Assembly (NCBI GenBank): GCA_024449915.1
Contig: JAMZAV010003070.1
Location: 1-64,000 of the forward strand
From: Sweltsa coloradensis
Taxonomy: Eukaryota; Arthropoda; Insecta; Plecoptera; Chloroperlidae
Reading direction: 5' to 3'
Length of the DNA: 64,000 nucleotides
The notes under the pieces are model-generated. The model did no database searches. It was not told the origin of the DNA and saw only the letters and a list, made by a program, of their open reading frames with translations. The position numbers and the translations under genes are program-made. This document shows, piece by piece, positions 33,828-45,913 of the stretch (its first letter is position 1; every line of letters starts with the position of its first letter).

Positions 33828-34430
33828 ATGCTAGATGATCGCCTATCATGGGAAGACCACATAGAGTATGTTTCGAAAAAAATATCACCTATGACTTCAA
33901 TCCTTAAAAGAATCTCTATAGTAATTTGCCAATCCACTCTCAAGAATCTCTATACTACTCTTTTTATCCACAGTCACCTAATTTATCTAAATATTGTGTG
34001 GGGCACTGCAAGCAAAACAAAATTGAAGCACTTGTGTGTAGTACAGAATAGAGCCATCCGAAATACATTCAACTATCCAAGGGAAATGCATCGTATAGAC
34101 ATGTACAAGACTCATAACATTCTACCTCTCAAACTCATTAATAAACACCTCACTCTTACATTTATACACAATATGATTAACAAATATTCAAGGACAAATC
34201 TACATTACACACTCAATAAGAATAAACATTCACACAATACTCGCACAAAGAATAATCTTTTCATAGATAATGTTAATACCAGAAAGTTTGGTTGTACTAA
34301 TATAAACCACCAAGGGTTTGCCCTCTACAACAAGCTTCCTTGGTCTACAAAATGCTTAAGTCAAAATGTATTTAAAAAAGAGGTAAAAAGTAATTTACTT
34401 CTAAACGAACTGGGAGACTGCTTCGAGTAG
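33828..34430 (+). pseudogene. LINE ORF2 C-terminal part
   Basis: 200 residues, open and continuous: LDDRLSWEDHIEYVSKKISP (RT thumb region), then LKHLCVVQNRAIRNTF, HNTRTKNNLF, FALYNKLPWSTKC. This order is the usual C-terminus of jockey/CR1-group ORF2. The RT palm is missing through 5' truncation, so it is not functional. Confidence 0.8.
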
Positions 34431-34787
34431 GGCCTAAACTGTTTTGCTGACATACCATAATAAGCTAAGCTGTTATTTTATTTGCTTCATGTAAGAATTT
34501 GCTAATTTTAAATGTTGTTAATATTAGTATATAATTTATATTATATCATAGAGTTTATATTCATTACAATCTATATTCAAAATATTTAACTTTGTACATT
34601 TAATTTTGCTTATAGCTAGATTGCATATCTTAAGTCTATACCTGAATAAGTATAAATAACAAACCTACTTCATCCAAGCTATAGAACTGCCAAGCTGAAT
34701 ACAAAGTAGCTTGTGTTATGTTAGTTATAATTATTTTACCTGTTATTACTTTATCAATAAGCCCTATTTTATGTATCCTTCTTAGTT

Positions 34788-35574
34788 GGATGAGCGAGCG
34801 AGCGTAGCGAGCGGAAGCGAAGACTTCAATTTCACTGACCCCCCAAAAAATTTAGCTCGGGTGTTTTTTTTTTTTTTTTTTTTTTTTTTTTTCCGTCTGT
34901 TTGTTCGCTCGATTCCGGGCAAACGGCATACGCGATCTTGATGAAAATTTGACCGGACCTTCGTTTTCTCTGAACTTAGAGGTGTATTGTTTTTGGGTAC
35001 AATCGAAGAAATATTTCTCATAAATATCGTACTTTTACGATTTTTTTTCGATTTTTAGTGCGATATTTTCGTGACATTTGGGCCGATTCTGACCAAACGG
35101 GTGGGGCTAGAACGTTCATATTTCACATGGACATTAAGATTATGGTGATGTAGTACCTTTTGAAAGAAAAAGTTGAAAAAGTTAGCTAGAATCCATAGAA
35201 ATAAAGGTTTTAATATTAGTTTTTCAATTTTTAGTGCGATATTTTCGTTACATTTGGGCCGATTCTGACCAAACGGGTAGGGCTACAACGTTCAGATTTC
35301 ACATGGACATTAAGGTTATGGTGATGTAGTACCTTTTGAAAGAAAAAGTTGAAAAAATTAGTCAGAATCTACAGAAATAAAGGTTTTAATATGAGTTTTT
35401 TGAAGTTTATAATACCAATTAACAAATAACAATAGAAACTTGACAACAATCACCTCCACAATGCATTCAAAAAGCACTTGCAAAGGAAAAGTGCAAACAA
35501 ACGCACAAAACGCAAAAAAAACTTACAAAAAAACGCTCATCCATCAACGCGGCGGGACTTTAGCGTTTTCCTAG
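34788..35574 (+). mobile_element. Helitron-like element, subfamily A' (copy A'4)
   Basis: Begins TTGGATGAGCGAGCGAGCG and ends CGCTCATCCATCAACGC, GCGTTTTCCTAG|T. Contains a T tract (34863-34892) and two tandem copies of a 178-bp unit (from about 35053 and 35231) with GTGCGATATTTTCG and AACGGGT blocks. The same unit appears in 38500-38940, 53590-53750 and 57400-57560. Confidence 0.8.
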
Positions 35575-35696
35575 TGTAGATACATTCTACAGTAGTACTT
35601 GTATGCTAAACTATGTCTCTTGCCATTGTAAAGAGCGTAAGCTCATTTTGGTAAATAAAGATAAATAAAAAAAAAATAAATAAAAATAAATAAAAA

Positions 35697-36679
35697 CTCA
35701 GCCTGATACGGAAATAGGGATAGTCAAGGCCCTAGCTATGGCAATGCTGACCAAGGTAGGCTATCTAGGCATAGCTTTTTTTTTTTTTACAGATAGGACC
35801 CAGGCGCCAGTGAGAGATTTGTTAAGCGAGCGAAGCGAGCGTTTCCATTTGACTCTGCCGGAAAAATTTGTCACTCGTTTTGTTTTTTTTTTGTTTGTTT
35901 GTTTGTTTTTTTTGTTTTTTTTTTGTTTGTATGTCTCGCCATAACGTTCGAACGGAGGCTCGGATCGAGTTGAAATTTTGACCATCCACAAGCTTCGTTC
36001 TCGATTGAATGCCATTAGTTTTGTGGAAAAATCGTTCAAAAAGTTAAAAAGTTACATTAAAGTTAATCGAAAGTTTTTTTTTAAACTTACCGGCGACAAA
36101 ATCTGAGATAGCCAAATCATTTAGAATGTCCGTCCGGTCACGAATATGTTAATTTTAGTTTGATCCGATAAGTAGTGTAGATGGAAATTACATTATAACA
36201 AAAGTAACGTTGCCATGGCAACGAAAAGACGCGCGAAGTTTCTAATGCACTGCCACCTAGAAGTTATCAAAATACTTTCGAGGAAGCAGTCTATTATTTG
36301 TCAACAAAGAGTTTAAATAGTTTTCCCAAGGAGTCAAGGTCCTCTAGATGGCGGTGGATTTTAAAGTAAAGATTTAAACACGGGTTTACCCAAATACCTT
36401 GGCAATAATAAATAATACTGGAAACGCGAACGTCTTAAATTTTTAAATTTAAAAAATGTGCAATGTGGGTCTAGCTATAGCACGTGCTCGCTTATCAACG
36501 CGTCCAACTGAGCGTTTCCTAGTAATTTATCCACAGTATAGATTTATCCAAGGCCTAAATCTATAGGCCTACCCCTTCAAACTCCTTGGTCAACGTTGCT
36601 ATTTTTCTACCATAGCATTCTGTTTTTATCAAGGACCGAGTATAAGTTAATTGCTGCTGAAGAGAGTTAACAAATAGAT
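35697..36679. repeat. Duplicated segment copy 2, between LINE insertions
   Basis: Host sequence 35697-35823 and 36523-36679, parallel to 16380-16520, 22813-22960 and 61280-61555. It is split by HLE B4. No exon. Confidence 0.7.
35824..36522 (+). mobile_element. Helitron-like element, family B variant (copy B4)
   Basis: 5' word TTAAGCGAGC, and matching 3' word GCTCGCTTATCAACGCG before GAGCGTTTCCTAG|T. Here both words differ from B1-B3 (TTGAGCGAGC / GCTCGCTCAA) at the corresponding base. The sister copies (16505-16519, 61395-61412) show the empty site. One copy of the 317-bp core unit. Confidence 0.82.
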
Positions 36680-37201
36680 GGTATACCGGTTTCGCTACTG
36701 AAACAGTGTATTAGATTCATAGCTGAACAACTCAGTTATATCGTTAATGAATGTTTATCACAAGGTATATTCCCGGACAAACTAAAAATAGCAAAAGTCA
36801 TTCCCATTTTTTAGAAAGGGGATAGAAAGGCTTAAGATAACTATCGTCCAATATCTATTTTACCATGCTTTCTCAAAAATCCTTGAAAGAGTTATGTTTG
36901 TAATATGTCTCACCTTGATAAGTACAACAAATATCTGATCACCAAAATGGCTTTCGTAAAAATCGTTCCACGAAACACAGCTTAAATAACTTTCTTCAAA
37001 TGATTACTGAAGCATTGGAACAAAAACTTAATCCACTAGGAATATTTTGTGATCTCTCTAAAGCTTTTGACTGTGTAGACCACACAATTTTGTTGAATAA
37101 ATTGGAATATTATGGATTCCGTGGTACAGCATTTAAACTAATAGAATCATACTTTAATAACCGCTTTCAAATTACCTAAACTACTGGCAGTGTTGGAATA
37201 A

Positions 37202-37944
37202 ATGAACAAGTATATTTTTCTAACCCAGCAGAATTGTATGTGGAGTGCCTCAATGATCCATTCTTGGCTCTCTATTCTTTATTATTTACACCAACGATTT
37301 TTCTTTTTTGTCATTGATGATTCGGAGCTATTTGGTGATGACGCCAGCTTGCTTGTTAAAGGCTCATCAAACATTGTACTTAAAACTTACTCAGAAAATA
37401 AAATAGCAAAGGCAAGTGATTGGTATCAAAACAATAAATTGGTATTTAATGGTAATAAAACCAACTTTATTCAGTTTCATTCATCTCAAAGCCAAATCAT
37501 TTAGATAAATTAAATAATATAACTAATGTAGTGGATGGCTTAATTATTTTGCCTGTATCTCACATAAAGTCTCTATGTATAGTTTTAGATGAAAAGCTTG
37601 AATGGTCACAACATTGTTTGGAATTATGTAGTAAACTCAGTTCAGCTTGCTTCGCAATTAGATCCGTAAAGGAAATAGCAGGTTTAAATGTTGCTAAGTT
37701 AGTTTATCATTCTAACTTTGAATCCCACATACGTTATGGCATAGAATTTTGGGGTCATTCAGTAAATGTAATTACGTTATTTAAACTGCAGAAAAGAGCA
37801 ATGAGAAACATGTCATATAGTTACATGAAGGCACACTGCAAGCCGCTGTTCATTAAACATAAAATATTAACTCTTTATTCCCTGTATATTTTGGAGGCAA
37901 CTTCTCTTGAAAAAGTCTTGAACATTCAAATAAACCTGCCTTAA
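37202..37944 (+). pseudogene. LINE RT catalytic and C-terminal fragments
   Basis: Two frames. The first ends in FGDDASLLVKGSSNIVLKTY, followed by KASDWYQNNKLVFNGNKTNF, the palm motif and the helix after it. The second (37531-37944) has IKSLCIVLDEKLEWSQHCLE, LVYHSNFESHIRYGIEFWG and LFKLQKRAMRNM. A stop after 37503 and frameshifts upstream show decay. Confidence 0.78.
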
Positions 37945-38065
37945 ACCATGATGTACACCATCATAAAACTCGTTGAAATGGTGACATTCATTGTACCCAG
38001 TATAGAACGAAGCTGACACAAAACAACTTCTATGTATACCAGGAGTAGCCTTTTTAAGTTTTTTT

Positions 38066-39175
38066 TGCATGAGATATCTTTACTTTTGCAAGTGCGTTGT
38101 TTTGCTGCCTACGCATTGTAGGTGATTGTTGTCAAGGTGTTATTGTTACTTGTTGTTATTATTTACCGTTAAAAACTTATATTAAAAGCTTTATTTCTAT
38201 GGATTCTGGCTAACTTTTTCAACTTTTTCTTAAAAAATGTACCACATTACCATAACCTTAATGTCTGTCGCAAGGAGGTGATTCCAATGTTATAAACATT
38301 TGATAAACCTTGTACTTTGGTAGGTGATACCTACTTTGTTTGATAAACCTTGATTGTTGTTATGTTTTGGATGTGTATTTGGTTGTCGTTGGTAACCCCC
38401 AAGATGTCTGGCTTGAAATAGCAAATAAACTGACTTGCTATTATAAAAGTGTTTTACGTTTGATTTATCGACTGTAGTTATTATATTCAAAGGGTTTTTA
38501 CAATGTCCATGTATAATATGAACGTTGTAGCCCCACCCGTTCGGTCAGAATTGACCCAAATGGCACGAAAATATCGCACAAAAATCAAAACACTTATATT
38601 AAAAGCTTTATTTCTATGAATTCTTGTTAACTTTTCCAACTTTTTATTTCAAAAGGTACTACATCACCATAACCTTAATGTCCTTGTATAATATGAACGT
38701 TGTAGCCCCACCCGTTCGGTCAGAATTGACCCAAATGGCACGAAAATATCGCACAAAAAATAAAAAACTTATATTTAAAGCTTTATTTCTATGAATTCTG
38801 GCTAACTTTTTCAACTTTTTCTTTCAAAAGGTACTACATCACCTTAATTGTCCATGTATAATATGAACGTTGTAGCACCACCCGTTTGGTCAGAATTGGC
38901 CAAAATGTCACGAAAATATCGCACTAAAAATCGAAAAAAATCGAAAAAGTACGATATTCATGAGAATATTTCTTCGATTGTACCCAAAAACAATACACCT
39001 CTAAGTTAAGAGATTTCGAAGGTCCCCTCCAATTTTCATCAAGATCGGATATGCCGTTTGCCTGGTAGAGAGTGAACAGACAAAAAAAAAAAAACAAGAA
39101 CAAGAACAAAAACAAAACACCCGAGCTTATTTTTTGGGGGGTTCAGTGAAATTGATATCTTCGCTTTGCTCATCC
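38066..39175 (-). mobile_element. Helitron-like element, subfamily A' (copy A'5)
   Basis: Right end on the minus strand: TTGGATGAGCAAAGCGAAG, then the purine tract (39077-39118). The core has at least three tandem 178-bp-type units (AACGTTGTAGCCCCACCCGT and GTACTACATCACCATAACCT recur). The 3' terminal stem and CCTAG are lost or unrecognisable near 38066. Confidence 0.65.
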
Positions 39176-39664
39176 AATAAATTATAAACTATTTTATAAA
39201 TTGCCAAAACAGATAACCAATGCTAGAACTTAATCAAATTTCGAAATAAACTAACAAAATTATTAACTTACAAAGCTTATTACTCCATGGAGGAGTTCTT
39301 TCAAGAACCACGATTTTAAATAAATGAAAAAGTGGGTGATTAGGGGCCTGGGGTAACCCAGTCTTGACTTTCAACACTTAATGTTTAATTTTTAATTTTT
39401 AAATTTTGTTTTGTTTTTGTTTTTGTTTTCACTTACAGACCTTGAAACCATTTGTGTGTAGGTAGTATGTATTGTTTTGTGTAAGCATGTGCATAATATT
39501 GTGTTGAATTTGTATTTTGTCAATAGCTATTGTATTATGTTGTTGTGCAATGTAAATTGTATTATTCTCATTTGTATTCATCAGCCTACACAATCGTTTT
39601 GATTGTCTTTGTGTCTACTTACATCTATTACTGTGTCCTGAAATTAAATCTTATCTTATTTTAT

Positions 39665-40896
39665 CTATAAATGTTGTAGTAAATTTATTTTAAAAAAATG
39701 TTAGCTACGGTTTTTGATTAGAAAGTGGTGAAAGCAAATTAATATGTAATAAGAAATACGTTTAATGAAAGAGATGGTCATTGAACAATGTGGAGATGTT
39801 TTGTTGCATAAGAATTAAGTTAAATGAGTTTATAAATTGGACGGGTAAAGTGTGCGCCGACTTTAACATTTCTGCCGCTTCATGGAGATGGAAAATTAAT
39901 TACCCTTTTTCTCATTATGTTGGGTATTGTGAATATTTGTTTATATTTAAATCAACTTAAATACGCCACAGCGTAGTTCAATACCTAAAATTACTTCACA
40001 ATTTACAAAAGTCCACAGAGAACCATGGATTTCTTAATAATTAAGGGATGGTTGGGGTGGAAATTTTGTAGACTAAAAATAATAAACTATTATTTTCATA
40101 GTGATTTATTACGTTTAAATTAATAAGCAAAATAGAAGTTGTATGAACTATACATTTCCAAGCTTGTCAAGGATGTGGTCACGGGGAAGTGTAAAATTTG
40201 AATTAAGAACGCGCAAATAAAGAAGAGTACATGAGCTTAGTTCTTCTTTTAGATATCATTGCTTTTGAGTGTGTATGATTTGGTTGTAGGCCTATTTTAA
40301 CAAGTTTTTTGTGTGCGCGGGATACTCATGTCAACAAACTGAGATAATTTTAATATTTGTTTTTCTCGTTAATATTTTGCATGTTGCGAATTATGTCTTC
40401 ATCCGGTACAATGATTGTATTTGTACCAGCTGAATAAAAAAATAATACGATGCAAGTTTTTGGGAAGAAATCAGTTCAAAGTATATCAGTTTGTAGACAA
40501 GAATATGTGTTACCAATAGCAAGTAAAATAAGCACTACACAAAATATGAGCGGAGATAATTTGTCCGAGTTATACGTTGGTGAATTCACTAACATTATGG
40601 TATCTCAATGATATAATCGTCTGTATTGGTCGTACTACTCAACCCATTACTAAATAAAAAATAGTTTTGGCAATCTCAGATAATCGTAATTGATGAACTA
40701 TTTTAGTTGCTTTGCTTAACTTAAATGAAAAAAAAAATCGTCGGATAGATTTACCTTCGCGCAGACGGACGGACTGGAGAACGGAAAAGTGTCGCATAAA
40801 GGGGGATTCGCTCAGTAATAGACTAATAGTTTATCTGTATATGTTTAGATGTTTTGCCTCAATATCTATTCCATGTGCAAGAAATCGTTACTACTT
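39665..40896. repeat. Duplicated segment copy 2, distal part; lectin B intron
   Basis: 39665-40080 matches 22960-23340 and 61555-61800. 40080-40700 has no recognised match. 40800-40896 matches the sequence below exon 2A (30195-30275, TTTGCCTCAATATCTATT and GTGCAAGAAATCGTTACTAC). 40740-40810 may be a remnant of an HLE 5' end (CAGACGGACGGAC). No exon. Confidence 0.55.
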
Positions 40897-43449
40897 CTAA
40901 TATACTAACACAATTATCTTATCACTAATTGATAAACATGCACCCAATAAAACCATAAGAATATCAAAACGCAAAGCACCTTGGTTAACTCACAACATAA
41001 AAGAAATGATAGAACGAAACAATGCAATTATTAAATGAAAAAAAACAAAGACACTTTTGGATTGGGAAGTTACAGGACACTAAGAATTGAAACAACCTCA
41101 GCTATAAGAAGGGAAAAGAAAGCTGTTATTCAATTTGAAATACGTAACAACAAACCACCACCACAAAAAACTATGGCATGTATTGGAACAATTTGAAATA
41201 CACAATAAAACAAAAAATTATGAAATCCCTAATCATATTGCAGATGTAAATGCCATAAATAACTACTACTTAAATGCAATAACCACCCAAGATGCAGACC
41301 TGGAAACAGTGTCTTACTACAAGGATACCATCTCACCAAAAATCGTTTCTAGTCGTTTTTTTTCGTCATTAGTGTCAAAGAGGTGTTAAAACTGTCTAAA
41401 TCAATTAAAACCAATGCAATAGGTGAGGATGGAATATCATTATTTATGTTAAACCTTTGCTTGCCGTTCTGTTACCTTGAATTAATAACCCATATAATTA
41501 ATAATTGCATAGAAAGAATATATTCCCAAACATCTGGAAAATATCAATGGTCAGACCTATGCCAAAAATAGCCAACCCGGAAGAATTTAAAGATTTACGC
41601 CCCATTAGTATTCTACCAGTTTTGTCCAAGATAATAGAGAAGGTAATCCATAGTCAACTTGTAGAGCACTGCACAACAAATAATATCATCCCTGAATGTC
41701 AATCTGGTTTTAGGTCAAACCACAGCACAACAACGGCTCTAGCACACATTACAGACGATATAATACGAGCTAGTGATTCAAAAATGATCACCGCACTAGT
41801 TTTGCTCGATTACTCAAAAGCATTTGATACATTAGACCACTCTCTCCTATTAGCAAAACTGAAATATTTTGGACTGCACACATCAGCCTCCTTACTAATT
41901 GAAAGCTTCTTAACAAAAGACTGCAAAAAGTAAAAACAGGATAAAATATTATCACAAGCAGAAAAAGTGGGTGTAGGAGTCCCCCCAAGGTGCTATTCTC
42001 AGCCCACTGTTATTCACGATATACACGTCAGATATTATCAAAAGAACAGAATATGGTTAAATACATGCAAATGCTGACGACACGCAAAAATATCACTCAT
42101 TTAAAATTGAACATCATAAAAAAGGTGTTGATGAAATTAACTCACAATAAAATTCATAGAAGAATTATCCAAAAAGCAGCCTCTAATTCTCAACCCGAAC
42201 AAAACGGTAGTGATTTATTTTAGGTCAGCCAAAAGGTCTTGCCAAGAGCTTTGCTGCAAACAAGTGATCCGAACTTTAAAATATCAATAGGAGGAAAGCG
42301 ATCCCTATTGTGGATGTAGCAAAAAAACTTGGGTTTACACCTGGACTCCGGACTCAGGTTCAAAAAGCACACAAATCTTCTCATTCAGGCATGCTATGGA
42401 AAGTTAAAACATCTTTACAAATTTAAGAACAAGTTACCACAAGACATTAAACTCATGCTCGCAGACTCGTTAATACTTTCAAGATTCAATTACGCAGACA
42501 TCATCTATGGTCCATGTTTGGATGCCATAGACAAGCAAAGGATACAAAAAGCTCAAAATGCATGTGTAAGATTTTCCCTAAACTTTAAGAAAAATGAGCA
42601 TATATCACATCGATACAAGGAAATTGGATGGCTTAACATGGAAAACAGGAGGAAAGCTCACCTTGGAACACTTACTAACTCAATCCTCACAAAAAAATCT
42701 CCCTAATACTTATCTAACAAACTTATGGAATAAGTAGTAAGTTCACAGTTCATACCAGAAATGCATTTAAACTCATTTTATACTCTCACTCCACAGCCAT
42801 GTTTCAACGTTCTTTTACTCACACAGCAATAAAAATATACAACTCCCTACCAAAAGCGCTTACAAAGAAATGTAAAAACTTGTTCAAACGAGAATTTAAA
42901 AAATATTACTATCTCAACAACACTAAGGTGTTGATCCACAACTTTAAACTCACTCACTACTAAATGGACATATCCCCCCCCCCCCCCCCCCACCCGCTCA
43001 CAATGTCAAAAGAAAGCCCATAAAATGATAATTCATGCACAGTGTTAAGTTTTACTTACCTAACTTACTTTACAAAACTCTAGATTTTAGCAAGTTATGA
43101 CATATTTTGCATATTTTATATGCTCCTAACTTAGGCCTACCTATATTAATTTTTTAGTATTACTAGTTGTAACTTGTAAATGATATGATCCTCATATTGA
43201 TATGTATTGATAGGTATGTGATATGTACGATGATATGTAGACTGTCACTGCAAGACGGTATTTATGTAAAATTATCTTTTGTTGTACATGTACTGGTAAA
43301 CCTACTATATCCTAGATACTAAATTACTTTAAAAATTCCTATTTGTAAACTCATACCTTTTTATTCGAATCTGTTACTTGCAGTGTATGGTTAAGTTGAA
43401 AAAAAGCGATGAGCTTAACTTCGCCAATAAAGACCTATTCTATTCTATT
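40897..43449 (+). mobile_element. LINE with (CTATT)n tail beside lectin exon 2B
   Basis: Inserted at GTTACTAC(T), where gene A reads on into AATAATTAATGAAA. It ends AATAAAGACCTATTCTATTC, 48 bp below the exon 2B donor. 5' truncated within the linker after the endonuclease (APWLTHNIKEMIERNNAIIK-like). Then RT and C-terminus in several frames, and a 20-base C tract (42970-42991). It is a different family from the neighbouring LINEs, judging by the tail. Confidence 0.85.
41383..42706 (+). pseudogene. LINE ORF2 fragments (RT and C-terminus)
   Basis: 41383-41571 has IKTNAIGEDGISLFMLNLCL (GxDGIS box). 41505-41933 has FKDLRPISILPVLSKIIEKV, ECQSGFRSNHSTTTAL and VLLDYSKAFDTLDHSLLLAK (motif A intact). 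The YADD region near 42060 reads only in another frame (HADADD-like). 42329-42706 gives LHLDSGLRFKKH and ILSRFNYADIIYG. Frameshifted throughout. Confidence 0.82.
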
Positions 43450-43496
43450 CTAATAATTTATGAAAATTCTACCATACCGAAATCGAAATTAATTAC

Positions 43497-43761
43497 CAAA
43501 GATTGTGAGGAAGACGCCCTCTGTGAACCTGTCGTGGAACCCGAGGTAAGTATAATTGGGATAAGTCGATCCTGCGCTCACGTTGGCAATAGTGAACATT
43601 CCCTGGAGAAACTTAGCCTCTTCTTCGGAGTTGAGTACTGCCAGGTGGCCACCCTCTTCGACGCACACCTCCCTGGCTCGATCCCAGGAGGGTGCTAGCT
43701 CGCCATGGAACTTGTAATAGCTGAGACCCAGGTGCTGGTGGTAGCCGTCTGGGGTCACATC
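43497..43761 (-). CDS. C-type lectin B, exon 2
   Basis: 265 bp, acceptor GTACAG|GAT, donor TTTG|GTAATT, phase 0 in and phase 1 out. Encodes DVTPDGYHQHLGLSYYKFHG, SWDRAREVCVEEGGHLAVLN, SEEEAKFLQGMFTIANVSAG, then YLGFHDRFTEGVFLTIF. Two residues longer than exon 2A (FTIAN region). Two possible glycosylation sites (NVS, NYT). Both splice sites and the frame are intact, and the residues facing the sugar and the glycosylation loop differ between A and B. Confidence 0.92.
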
Positions 43762-44154
43762 CTGTACACACATAGAATACATAGTGTTATTGTAATATGT
43801 CGGAAAAGCGTGTTATACCTACATTGTTTTGAAAATGATTTCAGTAAGCTTTAAAAATATAAAAACCATTTTGATTTTTGATCTAGCCCTGCAATATTTT
43901 GTTAAACCTGGTTCGATTTAGGTTCTTTGGTTGAATTACATTGGTTTCAAAAAGGCGATATAAATTATTGTATTTCCTGGTAACTAAATTACTTATTTGC
44001 ACGCTTGCTGATTAAATATTATTACGTATATATTTTATGTAATTTTATGTACATCTTATAATATACACGAGTAAATTTCCTTCGAAATACAAACTTTAAC
44101 ATACAGTATAAGATTTGGTAACGTTTAAATTGTTTTTGTTATAAAGTAACTCAC

Positions 44155-44220
44155 CTCTGATGCAATCGACGTGAAAGCCAAGCTGAATATCAGCACACAA
44201 AAGTAAACGAACATATTCAT
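44155..44220 (-). CDS. C-type lectin B, exon 1 (signal peptide)
   Basis: 22 codons, MNMFVYFCVLIFSLAFTSIA then SE, donor GAG|GTGAGT. Together with 43497-43761 and 33146-33303 it gives an uninterrupted 162-residue secreted single-domain lectin. Only 22 bp upstream of the ATG the sequence changes into a LINE 3' tail, so the 5' UTR is interrupted. Confidence 0.9.
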
Positions 44221-44242
44221 AGCGAATGATCGTATAATACTA

Positions 44243-45896
44243 TAACAATAACAATAACTTTATTCACCTTGACTCATACATTGCATAAGTATAACTCTTT
44301 TTAGAGAAAGTGAATAGCCTAGCCTATGGAGAGTAATACATAATTGTTAACAATTTTATAAAAAATATACATTAAAATATACATTTCATAATTTCATAAT
44401 ATCTTTCCTTCTATTTCTATACATAATACTTTTTTTTTTTTTATTGAATTGTTTACTTATATTAAATTATATTCATGAAAATACATAGTAGTTTCAGGAG
44501 TGTGAAGGAAAGTTGAGTGTAAAGCTATGGGTGGGGTATTTATATTTTCGGGCACAAGATTAAGTTAAACGTCAGCTGGATGAAGGTATTCATTGATGGT
44601 GTAGAAGCAACGCTTTATAAGAAATGATTTCAATGTATATTTAAAAGAGTCTAGGGATTGTATATTTTTAATTTCTGGGGGTATATGATTGAAGATTGTA
44701 AGACATTGGTAATGAGGTCCTTTGGAGAAACGCGTTGTATTATGAGTTGGGACATGAATTTTTGATTGCGATCGTGTATCATGGTCATGAATCGTTGAGT
44801 TTAATTTGAAGAGGTGAGGGTTTGATTTGACAAAGACTGCTGCAAGTTGTATCAAAGTACTTGCTAAGGTGAAGATTTTTTGGGTGGGGAAGATATTTCT
44901 GCACGAGGTACGCCAAGAGGCTCCTACTATAATTCGAATGGCCCGTTTTTGTAATCTAAAAACTCTTATAGCTTGTGGCGAGTTTCCCCAGAAAATAAGT
45001 CCGTATGATATGTGTGAGTGGATATGAGCATGGTATATGAGAATAAGGACGTTGTGGCTGACTAGGGCTTTAATTCTTCTGAGGAGGAAACATCCACTCT
45101 TTATCTTTGAGCAAACAGCGTCTATGTGGTCTGTCCAATCAAGAGTGTCAGTCATATGTAGACCCAGGAACTTGATGGCGTCAGAGCAGGCAATGCTCTT
45201 AGATGAGATGCGAATGAGGAGGCTTTCGGTGGGTGGAACTTGTGAGTGGAAGTTTAAATACACCGTTTTTGACGGTTGAAGAGAAAGGAGGTTTTTGTTA
45301 CAGTATTGTGACATTATGGAAGTTTGTTCGTTGGACATTTGTGAGAGTGGTGCTAAAGATTTTCCTTTTTGTGCTGTGAGTATATGGCTGAAATCATCGA
45401 CTTATTGTGTTAGTATACCAGTGGTGAAACATTCTGGCATATCGTTGACATAAAGGAGGAAGAAGGGTGGTCCAAGAATGGTTCCTTGTGGGACACCACT
45501 TTTCAGGATCAGCGGTTGAGAATGAAAAGGGTGGTAGGTGTTATTTTTGAGTTTGCGGATTTCGACTATTTGAGACCGGTCAGATAGGTAAGAGGAGATC
45601 CAGGAGTGGGCCTGGCCTCTGATTCCCATTGATTCTAATTTGTATAGTAGGATAGAGTGATCGATGGTGTCAAATGCTTACTAAGATCGTAAAAAATGCC
45701 TATGGGAACGTCCCCTGTATCAAGTGCATCGTGGATAGTTGTAAGAAGTGAAAAAATAGCTGTGGTAGTTGATTTGCCTTTTTGGAAACCATGTTGGGTT
45801 AGTGATATTATATTGTGCTTGGATATAAAAGAGGTTAAGCGGACATAAAAGGCTATTTCAAAGATTTTTGAGAAGGAAGACATACGGAAGACAAAA
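44243..45896 (-). mobile_element. LINE inserted between lectin B start codon and promoter
   Basis: Gene A has CGTATAATACTATCATATCTACTAATCAAGC-type sequence above its ATG. Gene B has the left part up to 44242 and the right part from 45897, with a 1.65-kb LINE between. The LINE is on the minus strand, 5' truncated, and ends in GAATAAAG plus (TTATTG)n just above the ATG. It is in the same orientation as the gene, so a transcript from the old promoter would have to traverse it. Confidence 0.88.
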
Positions 45897-45913
45897 CATA
45901 TCGTACTAATCAA
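44565..45913 (-). pseudogene. LINE reverse transcriptase (stop in the catalytic motif)
   Basis: Order on the minus strand: [29 protein letters not shown] (motif A, followed by a frameshift), [36 protein letters not shown] (motif B). A TAA lies where the Tyr of Y-V-D-D should be (45400 region), followed in frame by VDDFSHILTAQKGK and the 257-residue C-terminal part (KFLGLHMTDTLDWTDHID, LIYHAHIHSHISYGLIFWG, HDTRSQSKIHVPTH). Jockey/CR1-like. Dead copy. Confidence 0.85.

Larger units (their letters stand above)
33808..35696 (+). mobile_element. 5'-truncated LINE in lectin B intron
   Basis: Starts inside the RT C-terminal region (VKYLGLMLDDRLSWEDHI) and ends with an (AATAAAA)n-type tail at 35655-35696. 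Sister copies read AGTGCCAACTCAGC straight through (16374-16386, 61275-61287), so it is inserted at AGTGCCA|ACTCAGCC. HLE A'4 (34788-35574) sits in its 3' UTR. Minus this, the LINE is about 1.1 kb. Confidence 0.85.
36680..39664 (+). mobile_element. LINE (CR1/jockey-like), degenerate, hosting an HLE
   Basis: Inserted in the duplicated unit between GAGAGTTAACAAATAG and ATAAATGTTGTAGTAAATT (compare 61535-61575). It encodes RT fragments: IPVSLLKQCIRFIAEQLSYI, FPDKLKIAKVIPIF with a stop, DDSELFGDDASLLVKGSS (degenerate FADD box, FGDD), and a thumb/C-terminal part to 37944. Its 3' end is a (TCTTA)-type tail at 39645-39664. HLE A'5 occupies about 38066-39175. Confidence 0.8.
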
